Positions 17,959-26,214 of a DNA stretch of 64,000 bases are shown piece by piece (the stretch's first letter is position 1; the number at the start of each line of letters is the position of its first letter). The translations under genes and the position numbers were made by a program. Origin of the DNA: Candidatus Obscuribacterales bacterium (GTDB lineage: Bacteria; Cyanobacteriota; Vampirovibrionia; Obscuribacterales; Obscuribacteraceae); the NCBI GenBank assembly GCA_019746975.1, contig JAIERK010000142.1, positions 1-64,000 on the forward strand, in the 5' to 3' direction. A model generated the notes under the pieces. It was not told where the DNA came from and ran no database searches. It saw only the letters and a list, made by a program, of their open reading frames with translations.

Positions 17959-18240
17959 CTACTCCGCTCCTACTTCAGACTCTTCCCTGACGCGGGTGAT
18001 AATGCCTTTGGCACGATAGGGATTTTGAAATTTGACGAGAGCTATAAAGGCTGTAATCGCCAGTAGCCCTGTGATGCCTATAAAAACCCACCCGAAAGAT
18101 TCATTGTTGTAAATCAAAAATACGCCACCTGAAAATATTACGCAGGAAAGAAACAGCGCGAGCGGAATGAACAGCGCCTTCACTGATTGCATGAGCTCTG
18201 CTCTCTCGATTCGCTCCTGTTCTGTAAGTGCCCGTTTCAT
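17959..18240 (-). CDS. Small two-pass membrane protein, unrecognised
   Basis: A 93-residue product with a charged N-terminus (MKRALTEQERIERAEL), two hydrophobic segments at about 22-43 and 50-71, and a polar C-terminus. ATG 18240 is preferred to an upstream TTG/ATG region because the charged start is typical of small inner-membrane proteins; the ribosome binding site is weak (AGGTGG). Divergent from the zinc-ribbon gene at 18400. Function unknown. Confidence 0.6.
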   Translation of the reverse strand: MKRALTEQERIERAELMQSVKALFIPLALFLSCVIFSGGVFLIYNNESFGWVFIGITGLLAITAFIALVKFQNPYRAKGIITRVREESEVGAE

Positions 18241-18399
18241 GTTAGACCACCTGAATGTATATACTTTCGGTGCCAATATTAGCACCCAAGAAGCCAGAAT
18301 CGACCTGCCAATCTTTATTCCTGAATTTTCTTGTGTTAATGATAAACTGGGTGGACAATGTCGTTCATGACCGACTAGAACCTGGAAAGCGGATATCGA

Positions 18400-20100
18400 T
18401 TGGACATACAGGAGATACGAGGTTCTGATTCAGAACTATCTCATGTCCCTCTGGAATCAACAATATCGTGCCCTGGATGCGCGGCCGAGGTGATTTCGGG
18501 CGATCGATTTTGTCAGGAATGCGGTACCAGGGTTAGTATCAACCGAGCGAGGAAGGCGAGCAGTCGAGACAAAAAGTCCGCGATTCACGCTGATGGGACT
18601 GCCTCGGTTATCTGCTTCAACTGTGGAACCTCCAATCCGACCCTGTCGAAGGTCTGCGGCGATTGTAGAAACCCTCTCGTGACTGAAACTGTTGCCACAA
18701 GTGGCGCACTTCAGGGCGGTCTGCGCGGATCGATTGCGAACAAATCAAAGCTGCCGGCTCCGACGAAAACCGTTCGGAGCAAACCCGAGTCACGTCAGTC
18801 CGCCTCTCTTTCGCGCGCCTCGGATGCGTCCGCCAGTAGGCTACCATCGCAAGCGGCCGCCAACCCGTCACCATCGAAAACTGCCGCCGTCCTGTTATCA
18901 TCGCAGCCCGCCGGCAATCCGTTGCCAGCGCAGACTGCTTCCGCGAGCACAGTCAAAGGCGGGCAACCAGGCGCTACACACCGTTCTGCGACCGAACAAA
19001 ATGTGTTTGCCGAAGACAAAAGCTATGATTCCGTTTTCAAACAAGCAACTGAGCCCAATCATGAAGCTCTCGATTATTTGTTTTCACCTGACTCAAGAAA
19101 TCGCGCCCCTCTTTTCGGATCATTCGACAAGCTCATCTCGGACAGCAGAAACATTCGAAATGTTTTCTCTCTGAGTACGGTTCTAATGACGGTAGAAAGC
19201 TTCGTGGAGAGAATTCCCACGCCTCTGGTTTTTCTTGTCCTCAGCCTCGTAACAGTGATTGCCACTGTCAATGCCACCACACAGTGGAACCGCCATGAGC
19301 AACGCCTGCAGGCGCTCGATAAGATTGCCGCCAATGCCGAGGAGAACATGAGGCGATACGAACTCGATATCGCGATCAGAACTTTGAGAGAACTCGATCG
19401 GACGGAAAAGGGCGACCTTCCTCCTCGTGCCCGTGCTGTGTTGAACCAGTCTCTCTGGCTGAGGTCCTACAAGTTAGCCAAAGAGCAGCAGTATGCCAGG
19501 GCGCTGAAAGATCTTTCCCGTGTGACTCCCGAGTTCGTATCGTATGATGATGTCAAGGAAAAGAAGGAAGCGATTGGACAACTGCTTGCTAGCCATCCTG
19601 AGTTCGCTTCGGGCGGCAACTCCGCATCCGGCAAGGACGTTCGAAAGATTGCAGCGAGCCGGACAGCACCAACCCTACGTGCGACATCCGAGCCGCGGCG
19701 AGCAAGAGCCGACGACGCTCCATCAAGCGATCTGGGTGCTCCGGTGCCGCCGAAGTCGGAGTCTAAATCATCGACGCGCAACGACCGCGAGCGATTGACC
19801 GAGACTTCGCAAGATGTCATCTCGCTAGAGTTCGAGCCTGCAATAGCGAAAGCTACGGAGCAAATTCTCAAGTCCGCGAACTCTCAGACTTCGGAATTAC
19901 GCAAACGCGAGAAGAATGCCGGCGAAGTAAAAAGCAAGAAGTTACCGAAGGGCAATTTGCCTGACCGCGACATGAAGCGCTATAGTGATTTGTTGGTCGA
20001 CTACTTCAGTCGAGAGGAGTCCGGGCGAGGAGAAGGCGAGCAGGTAGCTGAGCCGCCGTCATTCGAGGAGTGGGTTCGCAATGGTAAGGGCGACCTCTAG
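18400..20100 (+). CDS. Double zinc-ribbon, single-pass membrane protein
   Basis: A 566-residue product. Two zinc ribbons are at Cys24/27/38/41 (CPGC, CQEC) and Cys72/75/86/89 (CFNC, CGDC), followed by about 170 residues rich in Ser, Ala and Pro, a membrane segment at 273-293 (FLVLSLVTVIATV), then helical and charged sequence possibly forming short TPR-like or coiled-coil helices. The start is a TTG with a weak site (GGAAAGCGG about 13 bases away), so it is less certain. It lies 61 bases before the TMTC-like gene and may share its transcript. No family could be named. Confidence 0.75.
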   Translation: MDIQEIRGSDSELSHVPLESTISCPGCAAEVISGDRFCQECGTRVSINRARKASSRDKKSAIHADGTASVICFNCGTSNPTLSKVCGDCRNPLVTETVATSGALQGGLRGSIANKSKLPAPTKTVRSKPESRQSASLSRASDASASRLPSQAAANPSPSKTAAVLLSSQPAGNPLPAQTASASTVKGGQPGATHRSATEQNVFAEDKSYDSVFKQATEPNHEALDYLFSPDSRNRAPLFGSFDKLISDSRNIRNVFSLSTVLMTVESFVERIPTPLVFLVLSLVTVIATVNATTQWNRHEQRLQALDKIAANAEENMRRYELDIAIRTLRELDRTEKGDLPPRARAVLNQSLWLRSYKLAKEQQYARALKDLSRVTPEFVSYDDVKEKKEAIGQLLASHPEFASGGNSASGKDVRKIAASRTAPTLRATSEPRRARADDAPSSDLGAPVPPKSESKSSTRNDRERLTETSQDVISLEFEPAIAKATEQILKSANSQTSELRKREKNAGEVKSKKLPKGNLPDRDMKRYSDLLVDYFSREESGRGEGEQVAEPPSFEEWVRNGKGDL

Positions 20101-20161
20101 GTGCGACTATTCGGCTCGTTGCCGGTTTGGAGTTATTGCTTGAGCAGTAGAGATCAATCAA

Positions 20162-22537
20162 ATGTCTGACAAACGAGTTGACAGGTACTACAAGAAAAAA
20201 GCAGCGGAGCGAAGAACCGCCAAAGAAAACGAAGGCGAGCCTGAGGTAAAAACACTCGCCGCCCCGCCTGTAGACTGGCAGACTGCTGCACGTATGGTGG
20301 CACTCGTCGCGGTCGTTGCCAGCGCCGCATATGCATTAACCCTGTGGGGTGGCTATGCTTACTGTGATTATTTCAATCTGTCGCCGTTTCGCACCGTCAC
20401 CAAAGAGTGGGGCGACAGCATGCTCAACCTTCTGGCGCAATCATTTGTAAGTCCGCTATCTCAGCCGCTCGTGCGCGCTACCTACGCGACCGACATTGCC
20501 TTCGGTACGATTAGCTCTCCTTCAGTATTTCACGGCGATAGCCTCTGTTTGCATCTGGCCAATTGCCTCTTGTTGTTCATTGTCACTTTGAAGATTGCTG
20601 GTCTTCATAATTTGAGAAAGCAGAATTCCACAATCGATCCGTATGTGGTTGCCACCAGCGCGGCTCTGATTTTCGCCTGCCATCCTCTCGCTTCCGAGTC
20701 GGTGGCGTACATATCGGCGAGATCCGCTCTCCTTGTAGTCTTCAACTACATGTTTGCCCTGTTGGCATTCATGCGTGGATTTCTTGCCAAGGTGGAGCAT
20801 ACGAAAGATGCGCTAATCGGATATGGTTTCTCATATTTTTTCTTGTTCTTCGCCGTGTCGGCCGGATCGCAAGGTCTTACTGTAGCCGCGGCTATGGTTT
20901 TTCTCGCGTTGATGCTCAAACCGAGTGACGAGACTTGGGAACGCTGGTTGACAGCACGGCCGCTTGAAGTATTGACCATCTCCGTGGTGGCACTGATCGT
21001 ACCTTTCGTTCTTCTCCTCCCCGCTGATGCCCCTATCGGCAATGGTTTTGGGTTGGAGACTCTTCCGCCGCTCGCGTATATCGCCACGCAGTGCAAGACT
21101 CTTCTGACTTACTATCTGCGGGTGATGGTAGTTCCTATCGGCCAGTCGCTCGACCCGCCAATGACGATGGCAACTGGCTTTACGGATCCTCTTGCTATCG
21201 TTGGTGCCCTCGTGCCGCCGGTAATTTTGTATCTAGCCTGGCGCTTTCGGGCATCACTTCTGGTATCATTTCCGCTCGTGCTTTTCGTTCTTGCGCTGTT
21301 ACCTGACTTCTTGCGACCTCAGCCGGAAGTGATGGCGGACAGGCGTATGTATCTTCCCCTGGCGGCCATGTGTATGCCGGCTGGGCTCCTCATCGCGCAT
21401 CTCTGTCAAAAGCGTTTTGTATTGACAGTTTCTACTGTGGCGGCGGTGCTCCTTGCCTTCATCGGATTAACGAATTGGAGAGATTATCTCTGGCAAAAGG
21501 ATTTTCGGATTTGGGATAACACCTATCAGTTGAATAAGGACTCCGAACGCAGTCGAGTCATGCGTGTCTGGGCGCGCTCCAAAGAGGACATTCAGAAGGG
21601 CGGCGAGGAGGCTCGTGAAGAGCTTAAGCGGTATCCTGACTCGGCTGTACTCAATGCGGTCATGGGAAAATATCTGAATTCGAGCAAGAAATTTGTCGAG
21701 TCCAAGACCTACTTGACGAAGGCGCTGGATCGGGCAAGTAAGCAAAATCTCTCTCCTGAGGTGGTTTGGGATATTCAGTATGGGCTGGCGTTTGCTAACT
21801 TGCAGACTGACGATCTTGCCAAAGCGAAGGAGTACGCCGACAAGGCTCTCGAGGTTCAGCCCAATAGCTCGGTACTGCATTTGATCCGAGGTGAATATTT
21901 TCTGAGCGTGGATCAACCGCAAGCCGCCGTCGTCGAACTCGGTAAAGCGCATACACTCGATCGCTATACCGCAAGCGTTCTTGTTCCTCTCGCGCGTGCA
22001 GCTATCGGCTGTGGGACTAAGGATATGCAGGACCTGGGATACCAGGCAGCCAATCTCGCTCAAAAGGTTCTCAACGATCGCAAGCTTGATCTTCTTCGCT
22101 CATATGCGGCGCTCGAGACAGGCCGCGTGCACGAGGCTGTCTACTACATGGACATGTTCAGAAAGACGGAGGAGCCAACCGCCGAAATGTATTTTGTTTT
22201 GTACGGCATTTTGAAGCGGCTCGGGGCGAAGCAGGCGGATGTCGCATTGGCACTCGCCCTTAAGGGTGACCCGGATATACGCAAAAAGGTAAGACTCTAT
22301 CTCAATCGTCCGATCATCCTCCCGAAGGGGACGAAAGAAACACCGGAAGAGCTTGGATTGAAAGACACGAATCTTGGTGGATCGTTCATCATTCCATCGA
22401 CCCTGCCTGGCGCTAAAGTCTCGAGTAAATCCGTGATCGCTGCGCCGTTTCATCCGGATTTCAAAGAGTTGAACACGAAGCCTTTTCCATTCATGCAGCC
22501 TAACGCCGTGGAGAAGAACGCTATTCCGACTAAATAG
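20162..22537 (+). CDS. TMTC/O-mannosyltransferase-like multipass membrane protein with TPRs
   Basis: A 791-residue product. Residues 40-450 contain about ten membrane segments and motifs like those of TMTC proteins: HPLASESVAYISARSALL in the luminal/periplasmic loop and ADRRMYLPLAAMCMPAG. Residues about 480-690 are TPR-like helices (AKEYADKALEVQPNSSVLH, then YFLSVDQPQAAVVELGKAH). TMTC proteins transfer mannose from lipid carriers to Ser/Thr, but the bacterial homologues are mostly untested. The usual catalytic acidic pair is not clearly seen, so a transferase role is only inferred. ATG 20162 is the start. Confidence 0.7.
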   Translation: MSDKRVDRYYKKKAAERRTAKENEGEPEVKTLAAPPVDWQTAARMVALVAVVASAAYALTLWGGYAYCDYFNLSPFRTVTKEWGDSMLNLLAQSFVSPLSQPLVRATYATDIAFGTISSPSVFHGDSLCLHLANCLLLFIVTLKIAGLHNLRKQNSTIDPYVVATSAALIFACHPLASESVAYISARSALLVVFNYMFALLAFMRGFLAKVEHTKDALIGYGFSYFFLFFAVSAGSQGLTVAAAMVFLALMLKPSDETWERWLTARPLEVLTISVVALIVPFVLLLPADAPIGNGFGLETLPPLAYIATQCKTLLTYYLRVMVVPIGQSLDPPMTMATGFTDPLAIVGALVPPVILYLAWRFRASLLVSFPLVLFVLALLPDFLRPQPEVMADRRMYLPLAAMCMPAGLLIAHLCQKRFVLTVSTVAAVLLAFIGLTNWRDYLWQKDFRIWDNTYQLNKDSERSRVMRVWARSKEDIQKGGEEAREELKRYPDSAVLNAVMGKYLNSSKKFVESKTYLTKALDRASKQNLSPEVVWDIQYGLAFANLQTDDLAKAKEYADKALEVQPNSSVLHLIRGEYFLSVDQPQAAVVELGKAHTLDRYTASVLVPLARAAIGCGTKDMQDLGYQAANLAQKVLNDRKLDLLRSYAALETGRVHEAVYYMDMFRKTEEPTAEMYFVLYGILKRLGAKQADVALALALKGDPDIRKKVRLYLNRPIILPKGTKETPEELGLKDTNLGGSFIIPSTLPGAKVSSKSVIAAPFHPDFKELNTKPFPFMQPNAVEKNAIPTK

Positions 22538-22874
22538 CCAGTCGTAGAAGAAGGCTGGTAACGAGCTTCGCTATATCATTCTCCGAGGGCGTATCTTGAT
22601 TGATTGAAACTCCGCCCCTCGAAACGCGCAGTTACTGGGACCGCCGGCGCCTCGCCGGCACCGAGCAATACCGGAAGCCTTCAAGACCGAGTGCTGATGT
22701 CCTGTTCACGACTACATCTCCGATTGGAATGTGCCGACTCGGAGCCGTGTTCAGAACGCTATGCGCAGCGAGACGCTGGCGCTATCAGTGTGGTCTTGAA
22801 ACTTCGACGCAGCCGTGTTCAGCGTGCCGATGCAAACGTTTTCAGCATGCGACATGAGGTGAGCAGTAGGCTTG
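22538..22874. other. Gene-free convergent stretch with a GC-rich hairpin
   Basis: Between the ends of the TMTC-like gene (plus) and proA (minus). GCCGGCG (22643-22649) pairs with CGCCGGC (22653-22659) around CCT; no T-run follows. Two partial direct repeats starting GCCGTGTTCAG lie about 70 bases apart (near 22744 and 22811). The open frames here are not protein-like. No RNA gene was recognised. Confidence 0.45.
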
Positions 22875-24206
22875 TTACATGTCGATGTCGCGGTGGCTGA
22901 ATCGTTTTGCTGATGGACCGAGGTAATCTGATACCACATGGCCTTTGCCGACAAGTTTATACTTATACGTCACTAAACCCTCCAGACCTACTGGACCTCG
23001 AGGATGAAGCTTGCCGGTGCTTATTCCGACCTCCGCTCCGAAGCCGTATCGATATCCGTCGGCGAATCTGGTCGATGCATTCCAATAGACGCCTGCTGAG
23101 TTGACAGAGCGGAAGAATGATTCGTACACGTCGGCATCTGCGGTCACTATGCAATCTGTGTGGTGCGAGCCGAATTGATTGATGTGATCTATGGCCTGAA
23201 CAATTGAATCGACAACTTTCACGGAGATGACAAGGTCACTGTACTCTGTTGTCCAATCCGCAATTTCCGCGTGTCTCACAGAGGACTGCGAAGGACTGAT
23301 TATTTCGAAGGAGCGCTGATCCAGTCGAAGATCTACATTCTTTCTGCAGAGAGCATCAGCTACAAGTGGCAGGAAAGCACCGGCTATAGTGGCATCCACG
23401 AGCAGTGTTTCTATCGAGTTGCAGGCGGCCGGATATTGAACCTTTGCATCGACGACCAGGCGAGTCGCCATCTCGATATCGGCATCCTCATGGACATACA
23501 TGTGGCAGAGCCCGTCAGCATGCCCGAGGACTGGGATGCGCGTATTGTCTTGAATGTACCGGACGAGATCGTTCGATCCTCTGGGAATGATCAGGTCGAC
23601 CAATCCGTCGGCTTTGAGCAAGGTCTCGATATCTTCTCTGCCATGCAGGAGTATGAGAGATTGCGGAGGCAAGCCAGTCTCTCCGAGTGCCTCTTGCAGA
23701 CAACCGAACAGAACAGTGTTGGTTCTGCGAGCTTCCTTGCCACCCTTCAGTATCGCTACATTGGAAGATCTAATCGCCAGTGAAGCAATCTGCGGCAAAA
23801 CATCAGGGCGCGACTCGAAGACTACTGCAATTACGCCAATCGGAGAGGAGACCCGATATAGTTTTAACCCATCATCTAGCTCACGGGCTAATGAGATGCT
23901 ACCGACCGGATCTGGCAGACCAGCAACCTGTCGGACACCGTCAATGATACCTCTTATCTTGAAGTTGTCCAAATTCAGTCTGTCGAGCATGCTTTTTGAC
24001 AGCTCGCCTTTTTCCAGCAGTTGTGCGGCTCTGTCGAGATCTTCGCGATTGGCGTTGAGTATTTCATCCGTGCGTTGCTCGATCATCGTCGCCATGCTCT
24101 CAATGGTTGAATGACGTTGCTCTGCATGCAGACCGGACAACATGGTCGAGGCTTTTTTTGCAGCCAGTAGAAGTTCGTTGATTGGTTGTTCTTGGGTCGT
24201 CGTCAT
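22875..24206 (-). CDS. proA: Gamma-glutamyl phosphate reductase
   Basis: Second step of proline synthesis: reduces gamma-glutamyl phosphate with NADPH to glutamate semialdehyde. The 443-residue product is an aldehyde-dehydrogenase-fold protein with the catalytic Cys in VQYPAACNSIETLLVD, the SPIGVIAVVFESRPDV region and the C-terminal signature RFADGYRYGFGAEVGISTGK followed by LHPRGPVGLEGL. It is the last gene of the run and starts nine bases after proB ends, the common proBA order. Confidence 0.96.
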   Translation of the reverse strand: MTTTQEQPINELLLAAKKASTMLSGLHAEQRHSTIESMATMIEQRTDEILNANREDLDRAAQLLEKGELSKSMLDRLNLDNFKIRGIIDGVRQVAGLPDPVGSISLARELDDGLKLYRVSSPIGVIAVVFESRPDVLPQIASLAIRSSNVAILKGGKEARRTNTVLFGCLQEALGETGLPPQSLILLHGREDIETLLKADGLVDLIIPRGSNDLVRYIQDNTRIPVLGHADGLCHMYVHEDADIEMATRLVVDAKVQYPAACNSIETLLVDATIAGAFLPLVADALCRKNVDLRLDQRSFEIISPSQSSVRHAEIADWTTEYSDLVISVKVVDSIVQAIDHINQFGSHHTDCIVTADADVYESFFRSVNSAGVYWNASTRFADGYRYGFGAEVGISTGKLHPRGPVGLEGLVTYKYKLVGKGHVVSDYLGPSAKRFSHRDIDM

Positions 24207-24215
24207 GTCGAAATC

Positions 24216-25433
24216 TCAAGCTAGGAAGGCGATATTGTCACGAGTGATAATGGCGTCGTAGTTGCGATTTTCGACTACCTGATCGATTGTATCCGAGTTC
24301 TTTCCGGTCAACAGCCTTGTCTCATCGCTGCTATAGTTTACTATCCCGCGGGCGAACTCAGCTCCGGATTGATCTAGAATGCTTACGACATCGCCGCGTT
24401 TGAAGGAGCCGTTGACTTCGGTAACACCTGCGCCGAGCAGACTGGCCTTGCGCTTCAAGAGTGCCTCTTGAGCTCCCTCGTTGACCGAGATGGAAGCATT
24501 CACGGTCGTGGCAAAAGCGATCCAGCGCAACTTTCCGCCCATGGCTTTCTTCGGGAGAAAAAGTGTGCCGAGTTGTTCGCCGGCGAACAGTCTGGAGATT
24601 ACCGAAGGTAGTTTGCCACCAGCTATGATACAGGCGCAACCAGCCTGGGTGGAGACGTGGGCGGCCTCTAGTTTTGTTTTTATACCGCCGCGACCGGTTG
24701 TGGACGGTGCGACCGATTTTGTCGAGCTCTCCTTTGCTTTACCAGTCTCGGAATCTCCGTGCGCGCCGTCTTCAGACAATCTGGCAGTGTCAGTAACGAG
24801 CGGCACCAGCACTGCGTTTTTGTCGACTCGGGGATCGGCTGTATAAAGCCCTTCTACATCAGTGAGAATAAGCAAGAGATCGGCATCGATCTTGCTAGCC
24901 ACCAGGGCCGAAAGCTTATCGTTGTCGCCGAAATTTACCTTTCGTTGTTTGTTGGAAGTGTTGATTTCCAGCTCGGCCGTCGAGACTGTGTCGTTCTCGT
25001 TGATGATTGGTAAGACCCTGAGCGCGAGAAGCTCCGAGATTGTGCCGCGCAAATTTAGGTATCTGTGCCGATTGGAAAAATCATCTTCTGTAAGTAAAAT
25101 TTGCGCTGTCGTGATTCCAAGTTTTTCAAATGCGTCGGCATACATAGACATCAAAAGACCCTGGCCCACAGCGGCGCATGCCTGCTTCAGCGGTAGCTCC
25201 TTCGGACGCTTTTCCAGGTTGAGGCGTTTTACACCGAGTCCGATGGCGCCCGATGTGACGAGGAGAACCTCTTTATCCTGTTTGATCAATTCTGCTATTC
25301 CTTCGATGAAGGAGTAAAAGCGGCTCAACGCCACCCCGCCCTCTTCTCTCATAAGAACCGCCGTGCCCAGCTTGACGACGACTCGCTTTGCATCGGCCAG
25401 GACTTTCTTGCGCTCGCCCGTTGCTTCGCCCAT
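24216..25433 (-). CDS. proB: Glutamate 5-kinase with PUA domain
   Basis: First, feedback-controlled step of proline synthesis. The amino-acid-kinase domain shows VVVKLGTAVL, TSGAIGLGVKRL, the NENDTVS and FGDNDKLSALVAS motifs and GRGGIKTKLEAA; the C-terminal PUA domain is at about 300-395. A polar insertion of roughly 20 residues (near residue 225, GDSETGKAKESSTKS) sits before the GRGG motif and is longer than in Escherichia coli. It begins three bases after the methyltransferase gene ends, so the genes are probably cotranscribed. Confidence 0.96.
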   Translation of the reverse strand: MGEATGERKKVLADAKRVVVKLGTAVLMREEGGVALSRFYSFIEGIAELIKQDKEVLLVTSGAIGLGVKRLNLEKRPKELPLKQACAAVGQGLLMSMYADAFEKLGITTAQILLTEDDFSNRHRYLNLRGTISELLALRVLPIINENDTVSTAELEINTSNKQRKVNFGDNDKLSALVASKIDADLLLILTDVEGLYTADPRVDKNAVLVPLVTDTARLSEDGAHGDSETGKAKESSTKSVAPSTTGRGGIKTKLEAAHVSTQAGCACIIAGGKLPSVISRLFAGEQLGTLFLPKKAMGGKLRWIAFATTVNASISVNEGAQEALLKRKASLLGAGVTEVNGSFKRGDVVSILDQSGAEFARGIVNYSSDETRLLTGKNSDTIDQVVENRNYDAIITRDNIAFLA

Positions 25434-25436
25434 GCG

Positions 25437-26204
25437 CTATGCCTTCTCGCTCAAGAGTAAGAGTCGCTTCGCCCCGAGCTTGAACTCCTCGCCATCTGGT
25501 GAGCTGTACATAGACACCAGTCGGAATCCGTTGCGCGCGAGCATACGATTGATCTCGCCTGTTGTGAAGACGAAGTGGAGGGCATGACGCTCTTCTATTT
25601 TTCCCTTGTGCTCGAATCGGAAGTGTGTTTCTAAACAGCTCGATTCGGCATGATAGCGATTCTGAATCGACATTTTGATGTCGCCGGCATCGAAGGTCTC
25701 CACTTCTCTAAAGTTTGGAATCAATACTTCGGCGACAAGACCGGTGTCGATCAAAAATCTAGAACCGGCTCTCAGAGAGCGGGAGCAAGCTTCTAGAAAT
25801 TCCTCGCAGCCTACCTGTTCGAAATAGCCAAAACTATTTCCGAAACAGAATGCTCCGTCGAAGGCGACGTCAATCGGCAGATTGCGCATATCTTCGCAAA
25901 TGAAATCGACTTTCGCACCTGCTTGCGTCGAGGCCTCGAGGGCCTCGTCGATGAACTCGGAAGAGATATCGATACCAGTGACGTTGAAGCCGAGCTTGCT
26001 AAGAGCGAGGGCATGGCGCCCGTTGCCGCAAGGTACATCCAGCAGGCGCGAGCCTGGTTTTACTTTCAAACAATCGACCAGGAATTGCACCTCTTTTTCT
26101 GTCTCCACAGGCGGTACCGCCTGGCGCCAGAAATCGAGGGTGACTCCGTGAAAAAAATCTTTGTACCAGTCGGGGCCGATGGCTGCGTCAGCTAGTCCGG
26201 TCAT
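25437..26204 (-). CDS. Class I SAM-dependent methyltransferase
   Basis: A 255-residue Rossmann methyltransferase. Motif I is LLDVPCGNGRHALALSKLG, followed by the acidic residue in VTGIDIS at the end of strand 2, and FICEDMRNL and GAFCFGNSFGYF as later SAM-pocket motifs. Substrate unknown; the family often acts on small molecules. ATG 26204 has GAGGAG six bases upstream, which rejects the GTG at 26222. It lies in the trxB-proA run, between the YyaL homologue and proB. Confidence 0.88.
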   Translation of the reverse strand: MTGLADAAIGPDWYKDFFHGVTLDFWRQAVPPVETEKEVQFLVDCLKVKPGSRLLDVPCGNGRHALALSKLGFNVTGIDISSEFIDEALEASTQAGAKVDFICEDMRNLPIDVAFDGAFCFGNSFGYFEQVGCEEFLEACSRSLRAGSRFLIDTGLVAEVLIPNFREVETFDAGDIKMSIQNRYHAESSCLETHFRFEHKGKIEERHALHFVFTTGEINRMLARNGFRLVSMYSSPDGEEFKLGAKRLLLLSEKA

Positions 26205-26214
26205 GTTCTTCTCC

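Noticed and set aside
22600..22900. Overlapping short frames and a GC-rich hairpin as a gene or tRNA
   Set aside because: The hairpin has no tRNA-like arms or T-loop sequence, and the frames are short with many rare codons.
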